DNA of 7,896 bases, from the NCBI GenBank assembly GCA_021413595.1, contig JAIOQD010000410.1, forward strand, positions 1 to 7,896, read 5' to 3'. Below are positions 1 to 5,800 of this stretch, piece by piece. The translations under genes were made by a program, and so were the position numbers. Each line of letters begins with the position of its first letter. The stretch's first letter is position 1. A model generated the notes under the pieces. That model was not told the DNA's origin. It did not search any database and saw only the letters and a program-made list of their open reading frames with translations. The stretch comes from Bacteroidota bacterium (GTDB lineage Bacteria > Bacteroidota > Bacteroidia > 2-12-FULL-35-15).

Positions 1-1117
1 CTTGGATCGCTGCACCAATTGCAACAACTTCGTCAGGATTAACACCTTTTGAAGGGGCTTTTCCGAAGAATTTTTGCACTGCATCAACAATAGCAGGAAT
101 ACGGGTTGAACCACCAACTAATATAATTTCATCAATATCAGAAGTACTTAACCCAGCATTTTTCAAAGCTGTTTTACATGGTTCGATCGTACGTTTGATC
201 AAATCATCTACCAATTGCTCAAATTTTGCTTTTGTTAATGAACGTACCAAGTGTTTTGGAATACCATCAACAGGCATAATGTATGGTAGGTTAATTTCAG
301 TAGTTGCTGAGCTTGATAATTCTATTTTCGCTTTTTCAGCAGCTTCTTTCAAACGTTGCAATGCCATTGGATCTTTTGATAAGTCAATACCATTTTCAGA
401 TTTGAATTCAGCAACCAACCAATCAATTATTTTATGGTCAAAGTCATCACCACCTAAGTGAGTATCACCATCAGTTGATTTTACTTCAAATACACCATCA
501 CCAAGTTCAAGAACTGATACGTCATGAGTACCACCACCGCAGTCAAATACTACGATTTTCATTTCTTTGCCTCTTTTATCAAGACCATAAGCCAAAGCAG
601 CTGCTGTAGGCTCATTGATGATACGCTTAACTTTTAAACCTGCAATTTCGCCTGCTTCTTTAGTAGCCTGACGTTGTGCATCATTAAAATAAGCAGGAAC
701 AGTAATAACTGCATCCGTTACTTCATGTCCAAGATAATCTTCAGCCGTTTTTTTCATTTTTTGAAGAATGATCGCTGAAATCTCCTGAGGAGTATATTTT
801 CTATCATCAATCAGTACGCGGGGCGTATTGTTATCACCTTTTACTACTTTGTATGGAACGCGGGTAATTTCTTTTGTTACTTCATCAAAAGTATGTCCCA
901 TAAAACGTTTAATAGAATAAACGGTTTTTGTAGGGTTAGTTATTGCCTGACGTTTTGCAGGTTCACCAACTTTACGTTCACCATTTTCTACAAATGCCAC
1001 AATAGAAGGCGTTGTACGTTTGCCTTCACTATTTGGAATTACAACTGGTTCATTGCCTTCCATTACAGAAACACAAGAGTTTGTTGTTCCTAAATCTATA
1101 CCGATAATTTTACTCAT
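1..1117 (-). CDS. dnaK: Chaperone DnaK (Hsp70), N-terminal ATPase part, truncated by the window edge
   Basis: ATP-dependent cytoplasmic Hsp70 chaperone, which works with DnaJ and GrpE to fold and rescue proteins. The frame opens at ATG 1117-1115 and runs off the left edge after 372 residues, so the nucleotide-binding domain is nearly complete while the linker and substrate-binding domain are outside the window. All three Hsp70 signatures are visible: IDLGTTNS at residues 7-14, [16 protein letters not shown] from about residue 190, and [10 protein letters not shown] around 332-341. K70, E169 (in [12 protein letters not shown]) and T197 fit the catalytic lysine, glutamate and threonine of E. 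coli DnaK. Cys193 replaces the Leu of E. coli DLGGGT; I believe [10 protein letters not shown] recurs in Bacteroidota, but that is from memory. The leader is A-rich with no Shine-Dalgarno sequence, as is usual in this phylum. No dnaJ or grpE is visible beside it, and a terminator separates it from the upstream gene. Confidence 0.98.
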   Translation of the reverse strand, partial: MSKIIGIDLGTTNSCVSVMEGNEPVVIPNSEGKRTTPSIVAFVENGERKVGEPAKRQAITNPTKTVYSIKRFMGHTFDEVTKEITRVPYKVVKGDNNTPRVLIDDRKYTPQEISAIILQKMKKTAEDYLGHEVTDAVITVPAYFNDAQRQATKEAGEIAGLKVKRIINEPTAAALAYGLDKRGKEMKIVVFDCGGGTHDVSVLELGDGVFEVKSTDGDTHLGGDDFDHKIIDWLVAEFKSENGIDLSKDPMALQRLKEAAEKAKIELSSSATTEINLPYIMPVDGIPKHLVRSLTKAKFEQLVDDLIKRTIEPCKTALKNAGLSTSDIDEIILVGGSTRIPAIVDAVQKFFGKAPSKGVNPDEVVAIGAAIQ

Positions 1118-1177
1118 ACTGTTTTGTTTTTTTTATTTGATAATTATTTTTTTTACCGTAATAGACGTTTTCAATGA

Positions 1178-1213
1178 TTATGCCATTAGTAATTAATCGA
1201 AATAATGGCATAA
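1178..1213. promoter_or_regulatory. 11-bp perfect inverted repeat upstream of dnaK, possible operator
   Basis: TTATGCCATTA (1178-1188) and TAATGGCATAA (1203-1213) are perfect reverse complements separated by 14 bases. The element ends 60 bases before the dnaK start codon, inside the only stretch that can hold a dnaK promoter. It does not match CIRCE, the HrcA operator (TTAGCACTC-N9-GAGTGCTAA). The arms and spacing would suit a dimeric repressor, but the transcript could also fold into a hairpin. The distal arm overlaps the T-tract of the preceding terminator by two bases. The regulatory role is inferred from position and symmetry only. Confidence 0.4.
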
Positions 1214-1245
1214 AAAAAGCGCCACATCTTATTGTGACGCCTTTT
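1212..1245 (-). terminator. Rho-independent terminator after the lipoprotein gene
   Basis: Read on the minus strand, AAAAGGCGTCACA (1245-1233) pairs with TGTGGCGCTTTTT (1226-1214). This gives a 13-bp stem with two G-T wobbles and a 6-base loop, and the T-run continues to 1212. The tail is on the minus-strand 3' side, so it terminates transcription coming from the lipoprotein gene, whose stop codon is about 90 bases upstream. It lies before dnaK, so dnaK should have its own promoter. Confidence 0.85.
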
Positions 1246-1267
1246 AATATGACAAAGAGACAGAATT

Positions 1268-1332
1268 AATTTGAAAATTTAACAATTTGAAAATTAAATT
1301 GGCACATTTTCAAATTAGCGCATTTTCAAATT
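1268..1332. repeat. Cluster of four AATTTGAAAAT units, two in each orientation
   Basis: AATTTGAAAAT occurs at 1268-1278 and 1284-1294, and its reverse complement ATTTTCAAATT at 1306-1316 and 1322-1332. The two direct units face the two inverted ones, so the cluster can fold into a hairpin. The last unit begins four bases after the stop codon of the lipoprotein gene. A fifth copy lies at 2424-2434, on the other side of that gene. From memory, AATTTGAAAAT-type intergenic repeats are frequent in Bacteroidota genomes; their function is not known to me. Confidence 0.75.
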
Positions 1333-1335
1333 GTT

Positions 1336-2376
1336 TTACTGGCAAAATGCTCCTAAATGGTTAGAAAACTTCAAATCCTTAGTATATTGGCCACAGGAAA
1401 GAGAATCCCATGTAACTATTGCCATTGCTTTGGAAAACGAGGTTTTGGTATATCGTGAAGAAAGAACCCCTAAGCCATTTGTAATATTTGTAAATTCGGG
1501 TTTTTCCTGAACAATACTTGTTGAAGGTCTGTTTACTTCAATAAATGTATTCAAATCATCACCTCCGGCAACTATAATTATATCAACATTTCCTGGAATT
1601 CTGCCAAGCAAGCCTGCAAAATCATCTAGTTGATTTCCAGTGAATTGTAAGAAACCTTGTCCTATAAAATCATTTTTCATAGTTTCAGCCCCAGCTAATC
1701 CTTGTGTTTTTTGTGCCGGAAAAACCCAATCCAATGTTTTTTGAACATTACCGGTTGTGGTAGAATCAACATAATTTAATCGAATGATCATTTGATATAG
1801 TTTTGCATTTTTTCCGCTTTGCCATCTAACCTGGTAGAGATAATTATCATTATTTGAAAGAATGCAGCTAAAAAATGGAGAATTTGGGTTTGGATTGGAG
1901 AACGTACCAAAATCAGTGATCAAGCTTGTTTGCGAGCTCACCTCAACACCTGTTTCGTTATTTTTGATAATTAGTTTGTAAGTATTATCAGAATTGAGGG
2001 CATTTCCACCAGTAGAAGCAAAAGAATAGATCGCATTTGCCTGATCGGCATAATAAAAAGTCCCGGGAGCCTTTGCAATGGTATTGTCAGGACTAAGGTT
2101 GTATGAATTTAATTCAACACCATTTTTTATACTTTTTAAAACTACACTTAATGAATTTACAAATTGAGTAGAATCTTTTACCTGAGCATATCCAAAAGCA
2201 TTTCCTTCCCCTAAAAAAGCTTTATTTATTTTGATATATTGTTTTGGTTGAGATTGATCCAAGAGGCCATAAACAACCATAGTTTCTTTGTAGTCGCCAA
2301 TTACAGCCAGATCAGTGCTGCAGGCTGAAAATAATGTTACAGAAAGTAATAGTAAATAATTGATTTTTTTTCTCAC
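1336..2376 (-). CDS. Putative lipoprotein of 346 residues, resembling DUF4249 proteins
   Basis: Probable outer-membrane or periplasmic lipoprotein with no known biochemical function. The N-terminus is a lipoprotein signal: MRKK, a hydrophobic stretch (residues 7-16), then SAC with the lipidated cysteine at position 19. The mature part opens with STDLAVIGDYKE and then MVVYGLLDQSQPKQYIKINKAFLG, which resembles the start of DUF4249-type Bacteroidota lipoproteins; this family call is from memory and uncertain. The rest looks beta-rich, and I see no catalytic motif. The start is GTG (2376-2374): an in-frame TAA lies three codons upstream, and the next Met (residue 33) would lose the signal peptide. 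There is no Shine-Dalgarno sequence. A TAnnTTTG promoter candidate sits about 30 bases upstream and a strong terminator follows, so it is probably transcribed alone. Confidence 0.85.
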   Translation of the reverse strand: MRKKINYLLLLSVTLFSACSTDLAVIGDYKETMVVYGLLDQSQPKQYIKINKAFLGEGNAFGYAQVKDSTQFVNSLSVVLKSIKNGVELNSYNLSPDNTIAKAPGTFYYADQANAIYSFASTGGNALNSDNTYKLIIKNNETGVEVSSQTSLITDFGTFSNPNPNSPFFSCILSNNDNYLYQVRWQSGKNAKLYQMIIRLNYVDSTTTGNVQKTLDWVFPAQKTQGLAGAETMKNDFIGQGFLQFTGNQLDDFAGLLGRIPGNVDIIIVAGGDDLNTFIEVNRPSTSIVQEKPEFTNITNGLGVLSSRYTKTSFSKAMAIVTWDSLSCGQYTKDLKFSNHLGAFCQ

Positions 2377-2406
2377 GGTGTTTTATGCGTTTTTATTGAT
2401 AAAGTA

Positions 2407-2414
2407 CAAATGTA
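2407..2414 (-). promoter_or_regulatory. Candidate Bacteroidota -7 promoter element for the lipoprotein gene
   Basis: Read on the minus strand, 2414-2407 is TACATTTG, an exact match to the TAnnTTTG element used by the main sigma factor of Bacteroidota. It lies 30 bases before the GTG start, which implies a leader of roughly 25 bases. The -33 region about 19 bases further upstream is AT-rich but has no clear TTTG. No such element was found in front of dnaK. The match is exact, but the motif is short and the region AT-rich. Confidence 0.5.
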
Positions 2415-2423
2415 TTATTTATT

Positions 2424-2434
2424 AATTTGAAAAT
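2424..2434. repeat. Isolated AATTTGAAAAT unit upstream of the lipoprotein gene
   Basis: A single copy of the 11-base unit that makes up the 1268-1332 cluster. It lies in the -33 region of the candidate promoter at 2407-2414. The flanking bases are also shared: ATTAATTTGAAAATTAAAT occurs here, and close relatives occur at 1266-1298. Confidence 0.6.
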
Positions 2435-2490
2435 TAAATAAGTATATTTTAAATATTCCGCACCTGTATCTGAACACCTCTGAAAAAATT

Positions 2491-2567
2491 ACCACTAAGG
2501 CACTGAGTTCACAAAGGAACACTAAGTTTTTCTTAGTGAAACCCAATGCTCTTAGTGTTTATTGTGG
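2491..2567. repeat. Intergenic palindromic repeat, copy 1 (long imperfect hairpin)
   Basis: The two arms run from ACCACTAAGG at 2491 to TTATTGTGG ending at 2567. The centre is a perfect 7-bp stem, CACTAAG (2520-2526) and CTTAGTG (2532-2538), around a TTTTT loop. Outside it the arms pair imperfectly through further CACT(A/G)AG blocks. It has no coding capacity. Repeats built from CACTAAG and CTTAGTG are, as I recall, widespread between genes in Bacteroidota and some other phyla. Mobility by an outside transposase is possible but unproven. Confidence 0.75.
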
Positions 2568-2604
2568 CATTTCACCTTAATTTTTTTTAACTAAATTTTA
2601 AACA

Positions 2605-2696
2605 ACCTCTAAGGCGCTGATGTTAAACGAGTAACACTAAGTTTTTCTCAGTGAAACTCAGTGTTCTTAGTGTCTTAGTGGTGACTCATTTTTGTC
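2605..2696. repeat. Intergenic palindromic repeat, copy 2
   Basis: Copy of the 2491-2567 element, with a degraded left arm (ACCTCTAAGGCGCTGA) and a well-preserved right arm ending in CTTAGTGGT at 2682. The 31-base core at 2633-2663 is identical to that of copy 3. It is followed by the tail TGACTCATTTTTGTC (2682-2696), which is also shared with copy 3 but not with copy 1. Confidence 0.75.
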
Positions 2697-2701
2697 CATG
2701 G

Positions 2702-2756
2702 AACACTAAGTTTTTCTCAGTGAAACTCAGTGTCTTAGTGTTGACTCATTTTTGTC
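2702..2756. repeat. Intergenic palindromic repeat, copy 3 (partial, tandem duplicate of copy 2)
   Basis: The core at 2702-2732 is identical over 31 bases to 2633-2663. The TGACTCATTTTTGTC tail (2742-2756) is identical to that of copy 2 but nine bases closer to the core, because one TTCTTAGTG block is missing. The outer left arm is absent. This is best explained by a local tandem duplication of the right part of copy 2, followed by loss of one internal block. Confidence 0.75.
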
Positions 2757-2759
2757 TGT

Positions 2760-2793
2760 TTTTATAAAAATCAGGCTCTTAATTTTTATAAAA
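2760..2793. repeat. 12-bp AT-rich inverted repeat after the giant surface-protein gene
   Basis: TTTTATAAAAAT (2760-2771) and ATTTTTATAAAA (2782-2793) are perfect reverse complements around a 10-base loop. It lies about 50 bases past the stop codon of the 2845-7896 gene and could act as a 3' hairpin or weak terminator for it. The stem contains only A and T, and neither side has a clean T-tail, so termination is uncertain. Confidence 0.4.
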
Positions 2794-2844
2794 TTGTCTT
2801 TTAGGGGGCATAAACAATTTGTCATACACCCTCAATTATTGATC

Positions 2845-5800
2845 TTACCTCACTAACGTAACCTTGCCGGTGTATTTGTGAGGATTCATTTTTATATCGG
2901 TAAGTTTGATCAAATAAATATATACGTCCATTTGGGCTAATTCAGTTCCATAGTTTGCTTTGCCATCCCAAGGTTTGTTGATGTCGGTTGATACGAAAAC
3001 TAAATTACCCCATCGGTCAAATATTTTCATATCAAAATCCTTAATAAAAATTCCTTTACCAATAAAGGTATCGTTTATGTCATCATCATTTGGAGAAAAG
3101 GCATTTGGTATGTAAAATGCAAAGTCGGGCTCTATGATCACGTTTTGATAGGATGTATCCGCACAACCGTATTGAGTAGAAGTGATTAGGGTTATTGTAT
3201 AAGTTCCTGTATCGGCATAAGTATGTGGGGCAGGGTTAAACAGGGATTCCATCTGGAGGTCGCCAAAATCCCATTTCCAAAAATCAGTACCTGTTGAAGC
3301 GTCCACCACAAAAACAGAATCGTTTGAATAGCAATGTTCAAAATTAGATGAATAGCCTGAAGGGCTTCCATCACCTACATTCCACATCCATTGAACATTT
3401 GTACCGGTTAAAACGGAGGAAGCGTCTTGAAAATAAATACAGAATAACTCGCAGCCAACCGTATCGTTGGCTGCAAAATGTACATCCGGATTAGGATTAA
3501 CAATAGTGGTTTTAATTATAGAATCAGAACATCCAAAATTAGAAACAACAAGCAGATGAACCAGGTATGAGCCCGGATCAGCATACAGATGAGAAGCAAC
3601 CTGATTGTTGCTTTGTGGGCTGCTGTCACCAAAATCCCAAGTCCATGCCTGGAGCGTGTCAGTTGTTAAAATAGTTGATAGATCATTGAAGGTGGTGGTG
3701 ATTCCGTCACATACATTGGCTGCATAAAACTGAGGTGCGGGTAGCGGATGAACCACTACGTTTTTTGCAGTGGTATCTTTACATCCATTATTTGTTGTGG
3801 ATACCAATGTAACGTTGTATGTTCCCGGATCTGCATACATATAACCTGGGTTTTGTGTGATATCCAAAGGATCATTATTACTAAAATCCCATGACCAGCC
3901 AACAATACTTCCACTTGAAACAGTTGAGAGATCGTTAAAATTCAAGATCCGATTTAAACACACATTAGTAAACCCAAAATTAGCGACCGGTAAGGGATTT
4001 ATAACCACAGCCGCAGTTCCGGTTTGTGTTTGAAAACAAGTGGTAGAGCCGGCTTCCGCAACACTTACAAGGGTATATGTAAATGTACCCACAGTTCCTG
4101 TGGGTGCAGCAAGTGTCACGCTATTTCCATTTGTTGTACTGATGGTTTGATTTGCTCCGCCATTAACTTTATAGGTGAAGGTATAAGGTGCAATGCCATT
4201 GGCTCCTGTAAATGTAATGTTTGGTGGGTTAGAGTTTTTACATACGGCAATGGCACCGGCAATAGTGGCGGTTGGCAATGGGTTTACTGTAACAATAGCA
4301 TCACCGGTTTGAGTCTGGGAACAGGCAATAGAACTGGCCTCTATTACACTTACAAGGGAGTAAGTAAAGGTGTCGGCCACAAGTGTTGGTACAGATACCT
4401 GCACACTATTTCCCGTGCTGGTTACTGTAGGCTGTGTTACAGTATTGATTGAAAAGGTAAAGGTATAAGGAGCTGTACCATTCGCCCCTGTGAACGTTAT
4501 GACCGGTGCGGAACCATCTTTACAAACTGAAGTTGTTCCTGTTATTGTAGCCGTTGGTAAGGGATTCACTGTTATTGTTGCGCTTCCGCTTTGTGTCTGG
4601 GAGCAAATAGAAGGGCTTGCGTCCTGTATGCTTACCAAAGAGTATGTAAATGTACCTGCTGTTCCTGTTGGAGCTTGCACAATCACACTGTTTCCACTGA
4701 TGGTACTTACCGTTTGATTCGCACCGCTATTAATGGAATATGTAAACGTATAGGGTGGAGTACCTGCATTCCCTGTAAAAGTGATATCCGGTGAAAGACC
4801 ATCTTTACATACTTTTGTTGTGCCGGTTATTGTAGCTGTTGGTATAGGGTTCACTGTTACCGTTGCACTTCCAGCCTGCTGTTGAGCACATAAAGTAGAG
4901 CTGGACTCCCTTACACTTACTATGGAATATACAAACGTTCCTGAAACAGATGTAGGTGCAAGAACAGAAATACTGTTGCCACTGCCAGTGGTTATTGTTG
5001 GCTGCGTTGCCCCATTAATAGCGTATGTAAATGTATAAGGAGCTATGCCATCTGCACCTGTGAAAGTAATATCTGATGGAGTATCTCCTTTACATATTGT
5101 TGTGGTTCCCGTAATTGTTGCGGTAGGCAATACCTTTACCGTTACCGTTGCAGTCCCGGTCTGTGCCTGCATACAGCCGGATAAGCTTGAATCTTTTATA
5201 CTTACCAGCGCATAGATAAACGTTCCTGCAACACTGGTGGGTGCTGCAAGAGTGACACTGCTTCCTGCGGTGGTGCTTAATGTTTGATTTGTTCCCCCAT
5301 TAATAGTATAAGTAAATGTATATGGCGGAGTACCTATCGCTCCTGTGAACGTTATATTTGGTAAAGCACCATCCTTACATACTTGTACAGTACCTGATAT
5401 TGTGGCTGTAGGGGATGGATTTACTTTTATGGTGGCAGTTCCTGTTTCTATTTGAGAACAGGAAGTTAAACTTCCATATTGTACTTTTATCATTGTGTAA
5501 ACGAAGGTACCAACGATGGATGTTGGTGCAGGCACTATTGCACTGTCTCCGATGCTGTTCACTGTTTGATTAGCTCCTCCGTTGATAGTATATGTAAACG
5601 TATAGGGAGCTATACCACCATTGCCTTTAAAAATAACGTTTGGTGAAACAGCACCTTCACATACTTCTGTGGATCCCGTGATGGTAGCTGTTGGTAACGG
5701 ATTTACGGTAATTGTTGCTGTTCCGTTTTGCAATTGAGAACAAGCTGTTGAACTTGCCTCCTGCACACTTATCAGTGTATATGCAAATGTTCCCGCTACA

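Noticed and set aside
195..461. 88-codon open frame on the plus strand
   Set aside because: Antisense to the strongly conserved dnaK coding region, as is the 893-1093 frame.
1178..1213. Inverted repeat considered as CIRCE/HrcA operator
   Set aside because: The arms do not match TTAGCACTC/GAGTGCTAA and the spacer is 14 bases instead of 9.
2491..2756. Intergenic repeats considered as a CRISPR array or phage attachment sites
   Set aside because: There are only three unequal, internally palindromic copies with no regular spacers, and no integrase or cas gene is visible.
3192..3374. 60-codon minus-strand frame overlapping the PKD fusion, considered as evidence of a frameshift
   Set aside because: Its translation does not contain the missing PKD strands, and the main frame stays open with recognisable PKD sequence on both sides. 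An in-frame deletion fits better.
4024..4452. 142-codon open frame on the plus strand
   Set aside because: It lies antisense to the in-frame repeat block, is rich in Cys, Gly and Ser, matches no family I know, and has no start signals. The other plus-strand frames at 4490-4717, 4591-4794, 6053-6289 and 6680-6877 are the same kind of shadow.
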